Below the pieces are notes generated by a model that did no database searches, was not told where the DNA came from, and saw only the letters and a list, made by a program, of their open reading frames with translations. Positions 7,420-16,563 of a stretch of 64,000 nt of DNA are shown here, piece by piece. How positions within the stretch are numbered: position 1 is the first letter of the stretch; every line of letters begins with the position of its first letter. Origin of the DNA: G963668605 sp963668605 (lineage in GTDB: Bacteria; Acidobacteriota; Terriglobia; Bryobacterales; Bryobacteraceae); contig OY764903.1 in the NCBI GenBank assembly GCA_963668605.1, positions 5,022,001 through 5,086,000 of the forward strand. The letters are read 5' to 3'. Position numbers and translations under genes: made by a program.

Positions 7420-8007
7420 CTACCGCATCCCAATCTGAATTCCATCGACCACCAAATAAGGCGCAAACTGTACAGTTTCGCGCGAGTCGAAAACGCGTTC
7501 GAGCGAAGCGCCGCGTTCGGCGACAACCAATCCAAAACCGCGCCCGGCGGCGAGCGACTCGGCGAACTGGGGCGCAAGTTTCACCTCGAACCAACCCTCC
7601 GGCAGAGCGGTCGCGCTGAAGGAGAGCAGGCGCTTTGGTGTAGCGAAGTGCAGCATCGTTTCGCTTTCGGTCCAACTCTCTAATTGAATTCCGACATCCA
7701 GTCGGAAGGGTGGCTTGCCGGAGCGGAGATGCAGCATGAGGCAGGCGTCCTGCAATTTCCAGCCGGCAATATTCGTCGTGCGAAAATTCAGCAGCAGCAC
7801 GCGCTTGTACCCGTTTAGCGTCAAGTCGCGTCCAAGGCCATTGAGCTTTGCGCTGCCATGGGATGCCAAGGCGACCCACGCGTCTGCCGTGCACTCGAGT
7901 CTGGCTGTCTCCGCAGTCAGTGGGGAGATGGCCGCGAGAATAACCGAAACGCAAGCCAACCGCACAATTAAGATTGTACTTGCCGTAGAAGCTGTTTCGT
8001 CGGACAC
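7420..8007 (-). CDS. Exported DNRLRE/CBM96-like protein
   Basis: 195 residues from a GTG start. An N-terminal hydrophobic segment (LACVSVILAAISPLTAE) looks like a signal peptide. The remainder is a beta-rich domain with the pattern of DNRLRE domains: TADAWV near the start, LLLNFRTTNIAGWKLQDACLMLH (an Asn/Arg-containing strand pair, positions about 70-92), then FEVKLAP and a C-terminal PYLVV strand. Such domains occur in secreted surface or carbohydrate-associated proteins and usually stand beside a partner; here the domain is alone. It is divergent from speA with only 20 bp between the starts. The function is unknown and the family call is tentative. Confidence 0.5.
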   Translation of the reverse strand: MSDETASTASTILIVRLACVSVILAAISPLTAETARLECTADAWVALASHGSAKLNGLGRDLTLNGYKRVLLLNFRTTNIAGWKLQDACLMLHLRSGKPPFRLDVGIQLESWTESETMLHFATPKRLLSFSATALPEGWFEVKLAPQFAESLAAGRGFGLVVAERGASLERVFDSRETVQFAPYLVVDGIQIGMR

Positions 8008-8027
8008 TTGGAGTTCCGGGAGGAGAA

Positions 8028-9977
8028 TTGAACCTTAAGATTTCTGACAGCGTTGCCGTCCGCGAACCATCCGACCGCTGGAGCACGCACGAAGCTTCGG
8101 AGCTATATGATGTTGCGAGTTGGGGCAAGGGCTACTTTTCGGTCGGCTCGAACGGGCATGTCTGGGTTCATCCGGAGAAGGATCCCGCGCGTGGAATCGA
8201 TTTGAAGGAGTTGGTTGACTCGCTTGTTTTGCGCGGCATCTCGCCTCCCATCCTGATCCGCTTTGCCGGCATCCTGAAGCACCGCCTGGGCGAGATACAC
8301 GACGCTTTCACGGCCGCGATCGCCGAACACGGCTATAAGAGCGGCTACTGCTGCGTCTACCCGATCAAAGTGAATCAGCAGAGGCAGGTGGTGGAAGAGG
8401 TATTCCAGTTCGGGCGCGCCTACGGCTTCGGCCTGGAAGCGGGATCAAAGCCCGAATTGCTCGCTGTCGCCGCTATTGCCGACAACGACACGCCGATCAT
8501 GTGCAACGGCTTCAAGGACGACGAGTACATTGAGATGGTGATGCTGGCGAAGAAGATCGGCCGGCACATCATCACCGTGATCGAAAAATACACGGAGCTC
8601 GACCTGATCCTGAAGTATGCCGAAAAAGTGGGCGTCAAGCCGCTGATCGGCGTGCGCGTAAAGCTGGCCAGCCGCGGCGCCGGCCGCTGGAAGACGTCGG
8701 GTGGCTACCGCTCGAAATTTGGATTGACGGTGAGCGAGGCGATTCGCGTGCTCGATCGCCTGAAAGCGCTGGGCATGGAAGACTGCCTGGAGTTGCTGCA
8801 CTTCCATCTCGGCAGCCAGATCACGAACATCCGGCACATCAAGGGCGCCGTCACCGAGGCAGTGCGCATCTACACAGACCTGAAGAAGTCCGGCGCGGGC
8901 TTGAAGTATCTCGACGTGGGCGGTGGTCTGGGCATCGACTACGATGGATCGCAGACCGACTTTGAATCGAGCGTGAACTACACGCTGCAAGAGTACGCCA
9001 ACGACGTGATTTATCACGTGCAGAACGTGTGCGACGAAGCCGAAGTGCCGCATCCCACCATCATCACGGAGAGCGGCCGCGCGGTGGCGGCGTACCACAG
9101 CCTGCTTGTGTTTAACGTCCTGGGCGTAAGCGGATTAGGCGAGCAGGACGTCCCCGTCGAATTGCCGGACGACGCCGAACAGCCGCTCCTGGACCTGCTC
9201 GATACCTCGCGCTCACTGAGCCAGAAGAATCTTCTCGAAGCCTATCACGACGCTCAGCAGGCGCTCGATTCCGCACTGAACCTGTTCAGTCTCGGCTATC
9301 TCACGCTGCAACAGCGTAGCCAGGCGGAAAACCTGTATTGGGCGATCTGCCGCCGCGTGCTCAAGATGGCGACGGAACTCGAATACTTCCCGGAAGAACT
9401 CGAAGGCCTCGAGTCGATGCTTTCGGACACCTATTTCTGCAATTTTTCGTTGTTCCAAAGCATGCCGGACAGTTGGGCCGTGAAGCAGTTATTCCCGCTG
9501 ATGCCGATACATCGCCTGAATCAGGCGCCGACGCACGCCGCCGTGCTGGGCGATATCTCCTGCGATTCAGACGGCAAGATCGACCAGTTTATCGACCGCC
9601 GCGACGTGAAGAAGACGTTGCCGCTGCACGCCTTCGACGGCGGCGACCCGTATTACCTCGGCGCGTTTCTGGTCGGGGCCTATCAGGAGATTCTCGGCGA
9701 CCTGCACAATCTCTTCGGCGACACAAACGCGGTACACGTCGGGCTGAGCGAAACGGGCGAGACAATTCTCGAAGCCGTGATCCAGGGCGACACCGTGCGC
9801 GAGGTCTTGAACTATGTGCAGTTCAGCGGAACGGCGCTGCTGGAGCAGATCCGCAGGGATGCGGAAACCGCGCTGCGCGAAGGCCGCCTGGGCTATGAAG
9901 AGTTGGCGCGCCTGCTGAAATTCTTCGAGGAGGGCCTCAACGGCTATACCTATCTCGAAGACGTACACGAGCAATAG
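8028..9977 (+). CDS. speA: Biosynthetic arginine decarboxylase
   Basis: Converts arginine to agmatine, the first step of polyamine synthesis by the agmatine route, using PLP. 649 residues, normal for SpeA. The PLP lysine lies in CVYPIKVNQQRQV (about residue 114). Other family signatures are LGVRVKLASRGAGRWKTSGG in shortened form, HFHLGSQI, LDVGGGLGIDYDGS and ITESGRA. The start is TTG with GGGAGGAG just upstream; no in-frame Met occurs nearby. It faces an exported protein gene divergently. Downstream, a 90-bp gap precedes korA, so the two are probably separate transcripts. Confidence 0.95.
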   Translation: MNLKISDSVAVREPSDRWSTHEASELYDVASWGKGYFSVGSNGHVWVHPEKDPARGIDLKELVDSLVLRGISPPILIRFAGILKHRLGEIHDAFTAAIAEHGYKSGYCCVYPIKVNQQRQVVEEVFQFGRAYGFGLEAGSKPELLAVAAIADNDTPIMCNGFKDDEYIEMVMLAKKIGRHIITVIEKYTELDLILKYAEKVGVKPLIGVRVKLASRGAGRWKTSGGYRSKFGLTVSEAIRVLDRLKALGMEDCLELLHFHLGSQITNIRHIKGAVTEAVRIYTDLKKSGAGLKYLDVGGGLGIDYDGSQTDFESSVNYTLQEYANDVIYHVQNVCDEAEVPHPTIITESGRAVAAYHSLLVFNVLGVSGLGEQDVPVELPDDAEQPLLDLLDTSRSLSQKNLLEAYHDAQQALDSALNLFSLGYLTLQQRSQAENLYWAICRRVLKMATELEYFPEELEGLESMLSDTYFCNFSLFQSMPDSWAVKQLFPLMPIHRLNQAPTHAAVLGDISCDSDGKIDQFIDRRDVKKTLPLHAFDGGDPYYLGAFLVGAYQEILGDLHNLFGDTNAVHVGLSETGETILEAVIQGDTVREVLNYVQFSGTALLEQIRRDAETALREGRLGYEELARLLKFFEEGLNGYTYLEDVHEQ

Positions 9978-10000
9978 CCGGGCTTTACCGCCAATCGGAC

Positions 10001-10043
10001 CTGTTTCCCTGTAAACAGAATCGTGCCCGCTTATCTATATAAT
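10001..10043 (+). promoter_or_regulatory. Candidate operator and -10 box upstream of korA
   Basis: An inverted repeat CTGTTTCCCTGTAAACAG (10001-10018, 6-bp arms) is followed by a perfect TATAAT at 10038-10043, 26 bp before the korA ATG. The palindrome overlaps where a -35 box would be (about 10015-10020), as expected of an operator or activator site. No good -35 hexamer is visible. The cognate regulator is unknown. Confidence 0.4.
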
Positions 10044-10069
10044 TAAGACAGCGAGGGATTCTGGTTCTT

Positions 10070-11914
10070 ATGTCCACACTTGAAGTGACCCGCGTCGAGT
10101 CACGCACGCATGGGACTGGGGGAGAGATCGGCAACGATTTCAGCATTCAGGTTGCTACCGTAAATGGTTCCGGCAGCCAGACGGCCAACTCCGTTCTGAT
10201 GCGCTCGATTTTCCAGATGGGAATTCCGGTCTCCGGAAAAAATCTGTTCCCGTCCAACATTGCCGGCCTGCCAACGTGGTTCACCATCCGCGTCAGCAAG
10301 GACGGCTGGATCGGCCGCAAGAAAGAGATCGACTTCCTGATCGCCATGAATCCGGAAACCGCGCGTGAGGACGTTCTCGGCCTCGCCCCCGGTTCCGCCG
10401 TGGTTTATGACGAACCGCTGAAGTTGAACGAACTCCGCGACGATCTTTGTTTTTACCCTGTGCCGTTCGACAAGCTCGTTGGGCCGGTGTGCCCCGAAGC
10501 GAAACTCCGCAAGCTTGTGCGGAACATGATCTATGACGGAGTGGTGGCCCACCTTCTCGGCATCGACCTCGAGGAGATGCGCAAGGCGATCTTCAAACAG
10601 TTCGGAACCAGGAAGGCGAAAGCCGCTGGAATCAATTGGGGCGCGGTACAGGCGGGCCAGGAGTACGCCGCCGCGAGCCTGAAGAAAACCGACCGCTGCC
10701 GCGTCGAGCGCATGAACCAGACGGCGGGCAAGATCATCATCGAAGGCAATGCCGCCTGCGCACTGGGCTGCATGTTCGCCGGCGTCACCGTAGTGCCCTG
10801 GTATCCCATCACGCCATCGACCGGAATGATCGAGTCGCTGATGGGCTACATGAAGCGCTTCCGCATCGATCCGGATACCGGCAAGGCGACGTTCGCCATC
10901 GTGCAAGCCGAGGACGAACTTGCCGCTATCGGCATGGTAGTCGGTGCGGCTTGGTCGGGAGCGCGCGCGATGACGGCGACCTCCGGTCCTGGCATTTCGC
11001 TTATGTCCGAGATTGTCGGCCTCGCCTATTACACGGACATTCCGGCAGTCATCTTCGATGTGCAACGCGTCGGCCCGTCCACCGGACTGCCCACGCGCAC
11101 GATGCAGGGCGACATCCTCAGCAATGCGACTTTGTCGCACGGCGACACGCGCCACCCCGTGCTGTTCCCCTCTTCGCCCGAAGAGTGCTTCACAATGGCG
11201 CTGGCCGCGTTTGATATAGCCGAGCGCTTCCAGACACCCGTTTTCGTAAACACCGACCTTGATCTCGGCATGAACAACTGGCCTTCGGATCCCTTCGAAT
11301 ATCCGGCTGAGCCGATTCATCGCGGCAAGGTTCTGTCGAAGGAGGATCTCGACAGGTTGGGCGGCTTCGCGCGCTATCGCGATGTTGATGGAGACGGCGT
11401 CGGCTATCGCACACTGCCCGGCACCAATCATCCGGCAGCCGCGTATTTCACGCGCGGCAGCGGCCACAACGACAAGGCGCAGTACACCGAGCGCCCCGAC
11501 GATTACGTCAACAACATGGACCGGCTGTCGCACAAGTTCGAGTGCATTCGCCACTACGCTCCCAAGCCGCAAGTCGTGTTGAGCGAGAACGCCAGAATCG
11601 GCATTGTCTATTGCGGCACTTCGCGCTACGCGGGCGAAGAATCACAAAGCCAATTGCGGCGCGAGTATGCAATTGAGGCCAGCTTGTTGCGCATCAAGGC
11701 ATACCCGTATGCCGATGAGTTGAAGGACTTCATCGCGCGCCACGAGCGCGTCTATGTCATCGACCAGAATCGCGACGCGCAACTGCTCTCGCTGATGCGG
11801 ATGGATCTCGATCCCGCGCTCACGGTCAAACTACGCAGCGTGCTGCACTATGACGGAATGCCCGTCGATGCGCGCAGCGTGACCGATGCAATCGTCAAAC
11901 AGGAGGGATTATGA
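10070..11914 (+). CDS. korA: 2-oxoacid:ferredoxin oxidoreductase, fused gamma-alpha subunit
   Basis: 614 residues. The first roughly 190 residues form a gamma-type domain (VNGSGSQTANSVLMRSI, FPSNIAGLPTWF), and the rest is the alpha subunit with the hallmark WYPITPSTGMIESL and ATSGPGISLM. With KorB it oxidatively decarboxylates a 2-oxoacid (2-oxoglutarate or a relative) to acyl-CoA and passes electrons to ferredoxin. The alpha/gamma fusion and two-gene layout are typical of KorAB that serves the TCA cycle in many aerobes. It overlaps korB by 4 bp (ATGA), indicating translational coupling. Exact substrate specificity is not visible. Confidence 0.92.
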   Translation: MSTLEVTRVESRTHGTGGEIGNDFSIQVATVNGSGSQTANSVLMRSIFQMGIPVSGKNLFPSNIAGLPTWFTIRVSKDGWIGRKKEIDFLIAMNPETAREDVLGLAPGSAVVYDEPLKLNELRDDLCFYPVPFDKLVGPVCPEAKLRKLVRNMIYDGVVAHLLGIDLEEMRKAIFKQFGTRKAKAAGINWGAVQAGQEYAAASLKKTDRCRVERMNQTAGKIIIEGNAACALGCMFAGVTVVPWYPITPSTGMIESLMGYMKRFRIDPDTGKATFAIVQAEDELAAIGMVVGAAWSGARAMTATSGPGISLMSEIVGLAYYTDIPAVIFDVQRVGPSTGLPTRTMQGDILSNATLSHGDTRHPVLFPSSPEECFTMALAAFDIAERFQTPVFVNTDLDLGMNNWPSDPFEYPAEPIHRGKVLSKEDLDRLGGFARYRDVDGDGVGYRTLPGTNHPAAAYFTRGSGHNDKAQYTERPDDYVNNMDRLSHKFECIRHYAPKPQVVLSENARIGIVYCGTSRYAGEESQSQLRREYAIEASLLRIKAYPYADELKDFIARHERVYVIDQNRDAQLLSLMRMDLDPALTVKLRSVLHYDGMPVDARSVTDAIVKQEGL

Positions 11915-12957
11915 GCACAACGATGACAACGCCTCCGCCGAAAAAGGTGAACCACATCGGCCTGGACGTGCTGCCTTATAAGGGCGCCAAGACTACGCTG
12001 TGCGCCGGCTGCGGCCACAACGCGATCACGGAACGCATCATCGAGGCGTTTTTCGAGATGGGCGTGGAGCCGTACTCTGTGGCAAAGTTCTCTGGCATCG
12101 GCTGCTCTTCGAAATCGCCCGCCTATTTTTTAGGCGCCTCGCACGGCTTCAATAGCGTCCACGGGCGCGCGCCGGCGGTGGCGACCGGCGCTCTGCTGGG
12201 CAATCACACGCTGCGCGGCATCGTCGTTTCCGGCGACGGCGACACTGCGTCGATCGGCCTCGGCCAGTTCATGCACATGCTGCGCCGCAATTTTCCGCTG
12301 ATCTACATCATTGAGGACAATGGCGTCTATGGCCTGACAAAGGGCCAATTCTCGGCGACTGCGGACGTCGGTTCGAAAACCAAGACGGGGATCATCAACG
12401 ACCTGCAGCCGATCGATTGCTGCCTGGCCGGCATCGAACTTGGCGCGACCCTGGTGGCGCGCTCCTTCTCCGGCGACAAACGGCAATTGAACAGCATTCT
12501 CAAGGCGTGCATCGCGCACAAAGGCCTGTGCATCGTCGATGTGATCTCGCCGTGCGTCACCTTCAACGATCATGAGGGTTCCACCAAGAGTTACTCGTAC
12601 ATGAAGGATCACGAAGAACCGCTGCACGAACTGGACTTCGTCCCGTCGTTCGCCGAGATCGACGTCGAAATCGAGGAGGGCTCGACGCAGGAGGTGGAAC
12701 TCTTCGACGGTTCGCGCATCCGTATCAGAAAGCTCGGGCGCGACTACGATCCCACCGACAAATTGGCCGCGGTCAAGATGCTGCACGAATCCGAGCAATC
12801 GGGGGACGTACTCACCGGCATTCTCTACGTGGCCAGCGATAGACCGACGTTCATCGACATGTTGAACCTTGGCGACGCTCCCGTCGCGACGCTGCCGGAA
12901 TCGAAGACGCGCCCTTCGCGGGAAGCGCTCGAAACCATCATGGAAGAACTCCGCTAG
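11911..12957 (+). CDS. korB: 2-oxoacid:ferredoxin oxidoreductase beta subunit
   Basis: 348 residues; the TPP-binding partner of the fused KorA. TPP/Mg motif GDGDTASIGLGQFMH followed by IIEDNGVYGLTKGQ. Cys residues of the expected iron-sulfur cluster are in TLCAGCGHN and SGIGCSSKSPAYF, with a later Cys in VISPCVTF. It starts within the korA stop (ATGA overlap). The trmJ start lies 2 bp after its stop, so the three genes are probably one transcript. It resembles the korB at 31778 in motifs but differs clearly in sequence and length, so the two are distinct systems rather than a recent duplication. Confidence 0.93.
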   Translation: MSTTMTTPPPKKVNHIGLDVLPYKGAKTTLCAGCGHNAITERIIEAFFEMGVEPYSVAKFSGIGCSSKSPAYFLGASHGFNSVHGRAPAVATGALLGNHTLRGIVVSGDGDTASIGLGQFMHMLRRNFPLIYIIEDNGVYGLTKGQFSATADVGSKTKTGIINDLQPIDCCLAGIELGATLVARSFSGDKRQLNSILKACIAHKGLCIVDVISPCVTFNDHEGSTKSYSYMKDHEEPLHELDFVPSFAEIDVEIEEGSTQEVELFDGSRIRIRKLGRDYDPTDKLAAVKMLHESEQSGDVLTGILYVASDRPTFIDMLNLGDAPVATLPESKTRPSREALETIMEELR

Positions 12958-12959
12958 CC

Positions 12960-13694
12960 TTGCCCAGCGATTCACCGGACCGGGACCGCCTGAAGGTGGT
13001 CCTGGTCACACCTCGAAACCCGCTCAACATCGGCGCCGCAGCACGCGCGATGAGCAATTTCGGTTTCTTCGATCTTCGCCTGGTGGCGCCCTACGACCTC
13101 GCGTTTCGCGAAGCGCGCTCCGCCGTTGGCGCGGCGTCCCTGCTCGAAAACGCACGCGTCTTTCCGACCGTCGCAGAAGCAGTCGCGGACTGCACACTGG
13201 TCGTCGGAACCACGTCGCTCGGACATCGCGGATTACAGCACCGCCTGCGCCGTCTGGAGATCGGCGGAAGGCTCATTCGCAAGCATCTCGTCGCGGGCAA
13301 TCTGGCGCTGCTGTTCGGCTCGGAAAAATTCGGCCTGACCAACGAGGAGATGGCCTACTGCAACTGGCTAACGCGCATTCCATCGCGCGAACAGCACGGT
13401 TCCATGAACCTTGGTCAAGCCGTGGCCGTGTGTCTCTACGAGGTGATTCGAAACGCAAAGGCGGCCGAGGAACAGCCCAAACCGTTGAAGCCGGCGACAT
13501 GTGAGAGAGTGGACAGGCTCACCGTCATGCTGGAAACAGCGCTGGATAAATCCGGTTACATGAACCCGCGCACGAAAGCTTCGAGCGAAGCGAAGCTTCG
13601 GCGGCTGGTGCGCCGCATGGAACCTTCGGCGCGCGATGTCGAAGTCTGGTTGGGAATGCTGCGCCAGATCCTCTGGAAGCTCGACCAGAAGTAG
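12960..13694 (+). CDS. trmJ: TrmJ/TrmH-family tRNA ribose 2'-O-methyltransferase
   Basis: 244 residues with the SPOUT trefoil-knot motifs: NPLNIGAAARAMSNFGF near the N-terminus, LLFGSEKFGLTNEEM, and IPSREQHGSMNLGQAVAV that forms the SAM-binding knot. TrmJ methylates the ribose of nucleotide 32 in tRNA. The C-terminal about 80 residues form the extension usual for this family. A TTG start 2 bp after the korB stop is the only nearby option giving the full N-terminus; a GTG at about 12996 would still include the fold. It is convergent with mutS2, and the two stop codons lie within a shared hairpin. Confidence 0.88.
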   Translation: MPSDSPDRDRLKVVLVTPRNPLNIGAAARAMSNFGFFDLRLVAPYDLAFREARSAVGAASLLENARVFPTVAEAVADCTLVVGTTSLGHRGLQHRLRRLEIGGRLIRKHLVAGNLALLFGSEKFGLTNEEMAYCNWLTRIPSREQHGSMNLGQAVAVCLYEVIRNAKAAEEQPKPLKPATCERVDRLTVMLETALDKSGYMNPRTKASSEAKLRRLVRRMEPSARDVEVWLGMLRQILWKLDQK

Positions 13695-13713
13695 CGCCGC
13701 TTTCCGCGGCTAC
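13691..13713 (+). terminator. Bidirectional hairpin between trmJ and mutS2
   Basis: GTAGCGCCGC ... GCGGCTAC pair with one bulged base around a TTTC loop. The hairpin spans both stop codons of the convergent genes. There is no U-tract on the plus side, so it may act as a processing or weak termination hairpin. Confidence 0.4.
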
Positions 13714-16139
13714 GATTCCTTCAACTCCACGATCGTCGCCCCCGCGCCGCCTTCGCTTTGCGGCGCCGGGTGAAACGCCGCAACATGCGGGCATGTCGCC
13801 AGCAGCCCGGCAATCGCTTTTTTCAGAATCCCCATTCCGTGACCGTGCACGATGCGCACGCGCTGCACCGATGCCAGCGCTGCGCTGTCGAGGAACTTGT
13901 CGACTTCGTCACAAGCCTCTTCGGCACGCTTGCCGATTACATTGATCTCGCTGAAGGAGACGCTCCACTGCGGCCCCTGTTGGAACGAGACATTCTTCGG
14001 CAACTTCCTGCCCGCGTCGCCGGTATCCGGCAGAACTTCCAAAACATCGTCTTCGGAAACCTGCAGCTTCATGAAACCGGCCTCGACTTCGATGATGCCG
14101 CCCGCCAGTTTACGGCGCACCCGCGCGGGCTCGCGCACGCCTTTCAGCCGCACGCGAGCACCCTCGACGATCTTCGGTTTCCCAGCCTGCAAGTCGCCCT
14201 GCCGCGCGTCGTTCTGCGTGCTCAGAACCGTAACCTCGAGCTCCTCTTCGAATTCGCGTTTCGTTCGCGCCACACGGCGCAACGCTCGTTCGGAAGCCTT
14301 GTGCTGCTCGGCCCCCTGCATGATCGTCTCGATAGTTTCGCGCGCCTGCTCTTCGAACTTCGTCATCAGCAAATCGCAGCGGCGTTCGATCTCTTTCAGC
14401 TTCGCGCTCTCGCGCTGCGCCGACTCCTTGGCGATCTCGCGCTCGCGCTGGGCAAGCGACGCGCGCTCAATTTCGAGCGCATGGCGCAACTGCTCGACCT
14501 CGCCCAGTTTCAGATGCAGGTCGCTCAGGAACTTTGCGATGTCGCGATCGCTGCTGCTCATCGCCGCGCGGGCCTGCTCGATCAAGTGCGGCGGCATGCC
14601 GAGCCGCGATGCGATGTCGAGTCCAGCGGACTTGCCCGGCGCACCCAGGCGTAACACATAGGTTGGCTGCAACGTGCGCTCGTCGAAACCCATCGAGCCG
14701 TTGACAACGCCCGGCGTATTCGCGCCATAGATCTTGATGGCGAGCAGGTGCGTCGATGCCAGCGTGAAAGCGCCCGCCGCGCGGAAGCGGTCGAGCACGG
14801 CGACTCCCAGTGCGCCGCCCTCTTCCGGATCCGTGGCGCGGCCCAACTCATCGAGCAACACCAGCGAATCGGGCGTTACGTCGAGCACCATTTCACGGAC
14901 CCTGGTAATGTGCGCCGAGAACGTGCTCAGGCTTTCCTGGATCGACTGGTTATCGCCGATGTCGGCGAGCACCTGGTCGAAGACCGGAAACTCCGCTTCC
15001 GAACACGGGACCGGCAACCCGGCTTGCGCCATCAGTGCGAGCAAGCCGACCGTCTTGAGCGCCACTGTCTTTCCGCCGGTATTCGGTCCGCTGATCAGCA
15101 GCGTGCGGCTGGCGCTATCAAGCGCGAGCGAAATCGGCGAGATCGCTTTGCGCTGCCTCTTCAACACGTCTTCGAGAAGCGGATGACGGGCCTCGCGCAG
15201 CGTAAGGCGGCGCTCGGCGCCTGAAGTGAAGCGCGGCACGATGCAATCGAATTCAAGCGCGAACTGCGCCTTCGCAAAGAGCAGATCCAGTTCGCCCAGC
15301 ACGGCGTAAGCCCTGCTGATGGCCGGAGAGAGAGCGCGCAGTTTGTCCGTCATCTCGCGCAGAATGCGATGCACTTCGCGCGCCTCTTCTTCCGAAAGCC
15401 GCACCAGGTCGTTGTTCAGTTGGATCGTCTCGAATGGTTCGACAAACAGCGTGTGGCCGCTGCCGCTGGCTGCGTGAACCACGCCCTCCACCTTGCGCTG
15501 CTGTCCGGCGACCAGCGGTACGACAAAGCGCTCGTTGCGAATGGCGACGAACTCCTCCTGCAAGATTCCATCTTCGCGATGCGCACGCAGAAAGCGTTCG
15601 AGCGATTCATGAATTTGCTTCTTCAGCCTCTCGACGTCTCTGCGCACGCGCTGCAGCGCCACGCTGGCGTGGTCGGCCACCGTGCCATCCGGAAGAATCT
15701 TTCCCGACAACTCCTTCAACGCCGGACGGAACTCTCCGATCGCGGCCGCGCGCGCAGCCAGACGCGGAAAGCGCCCGCCCACCGCCGCCAGAATCATGCG
15801 CGCGTCGGAGGCGCGGTCGAGCATCTCCGTCAGCAGCAGAATCTCCGCCGCTTCGAGCGAGGCGCCCTCAATCGCGAGACGGCGCACGGCCGATTCCGTG
15901 TCGGGAAGATCGAAGCGCAACCGCACCGCAGCACCGTGCGCCGCGCCTTGCGGCTTGGCCGCCGCCTGCAAATATTCGATCGCCTCGCGGACCTCGTCGA
16001 GCACACGCTCGATGACGGCGGCATCGGCCGAGGGTGCAACCCGCTCCAGTTCGCGGTGTCCCATCGGACTCGCGACCCAGCGGCCCACCAATTGTTTCAG
16101 CGCACTAAATTCGAGTAGCTGCGCGCTTGCGTTTTTCAT
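13710..16139 (-). CDS. mutS2: MutS2 family protein with Smr domain
   Basis: 809 residues, full length. Contains the N-terminal MutS core, an ATPase with Walker A (GPNTGGKTVALKT) and a following LVLLDELGRATDPEEG, a long Glu/Arg-rich coiled coil (about 520-620), and a C-terminal Smr nuclease domain with the HGHGMG motif. MutS2 proteins bind branched DNA or, in Firmicutes, collided ribosomes (RqcU); they are not mismatch-repair MutS. The MKNASAQLLEFSALK start is typical of the family, so the 35-bp overlap with the upstream Nudix gene is probably real and implies coupled translation. Confidence 0.93.
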   Translation of the reverse strand: MKNASAQLLEFSALKQLVGRWVASPMGHRELERVAPSADAAVIERVLDEVREAIEYLQAAAKPQGAAHGAAVRLRFDLPDTESAVRRLAIEGASLEAAEILLLTEMLDRASDARMILAAVGGRFPRLAARAAAIGEFRPALKELSGKILPDGTVADHASVALQRVRRDVERLKKQIHESLERFLRAHREDGILQEEFVAIRNERFVVPLVAGQQRKVEGVVHAASGSGHTLFVEPFETIQLNNDLVRLSEEEAREVHRILREMTDKLRALSPAISRAYAVLGELDLLFAKAQFALEFDCIVPRFTSGAERRLTLREARHPLLEDVLKRQRKAISPISLALDSASRTLLISGPNTGGKTVALKTVGLLALMAQAGLPVPCSEAEFPVFDQVLADIGDNQSIQESLSTFSAHITRVREMVLDVTPDSLVLLDELGRATDPEEGGALGVAVLDRFRAAGAFTLASTHLLAIKIYGANTPGVVNGSMGFDERTLQPTYVLRLGAPGKSAGLDIASRLGMPPHLIEQARAAMSSSDRDIAKFLSDLHLKLGEVEQLRHALEIERASLAQREREIAKESAQRESAKLKEIERRCDLLMTKFEEQARETIETIMQGAEQHKASERALRRVARTKREFEEELEVTVLSTQNDARQGDLQAGKPKIVEGARVRLKGVREPARVRRKLAGGIIEVEAGFMKLQVSEDDVLEVLPDTGDAGRKLPKNVSFQQGPQWSVSFSEINVIGKRAEEACDEVDKFLDSAALASVQRVRIVHGHGMGILKKAIAGLLATCPHVAAFHPAPQSEGGAGATIVELKES

Positions 16140-16563
16140 AAACTCGTTCGATCACTTCCAGCGTACCGTCCGTCAGGCGGAAATTCTTCAGGTCGCCACG
16201 CTTCACCCATTCCGCCGCGCTCACGTCGTCGCCCGCCACAAGCGAGCCGCGCACGACCCGGCACACATAGTCGAGCAGGACGTAGTGGTACTCCGCCCGG
16301 CCGCCATCGTCGCACATGATTCGCTCGAAGACTTCGGCGCCAGCCTCGGGCCGCACCACCAGTCCAGTCTCCTCCAGCACCTCGCGGCAAATTCCAGCGT
16401 GTAGCGTCTCGCCCACTTCCAGCACGCCGCCGGGCAGCGACCAATAGCCCTTCAACGGCTCATGTCCGCGCTCCACCAGAAGGATGCGCCCGCGCCGGAA
16501 AATCAGGGCGCCGACACCCAGAATCGGGCGCGGCGGATAACGGCGGTCGTTGCGCTTGTTAAT
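16105..16563 (-). CDS. Nudix hydrolase (apparently non-canonical start)
   Basis: Nudix box intact: GGVLEVGETLHAGICREV followed by LEETGL. The conserved first strand of the fold (PPRPILGVGALIFRRG) is encoded upstream of the first ATG/GTG/TTG in frame (GTG at 16476). Reading back, the frame runs to ATT at 16563, which overlaps the TAA stop of the upstream gene (sequence ATTAA). From that ATT the product is 152 residues beginning NKRNDRRYPP, the usual family start and length. I therefore extend the gene to 16563; CTG near 16525 or a sequencing or frameshift event are alternatives. Substrate unknown; likely a nucleoside diphosphate derivative or ADP-sugar. Its 3' end overlaps mutS2. Confidence 0.75.
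   Translation of the reverse strand: MNKRNDRRYPPRPILGVGALIFRRGRILLVERGHEPLKGYWSLPGGVLEVGETLHAGICREVLEETGLVVRPEAGAEVFERIMCDDGGRAEYHYVLLDYVCRVVRGSLVAGDDVSAAEWVKRGDLKNFRLTDGTLEVIERVYEKRKRAATRI

Noticed and set aside
10100..11572. Long minus-strand frame opposite korA
   Set aside because: Shadow of the well-supported korA; composition is Ala/Arg/His-rich without a recognisable fold.
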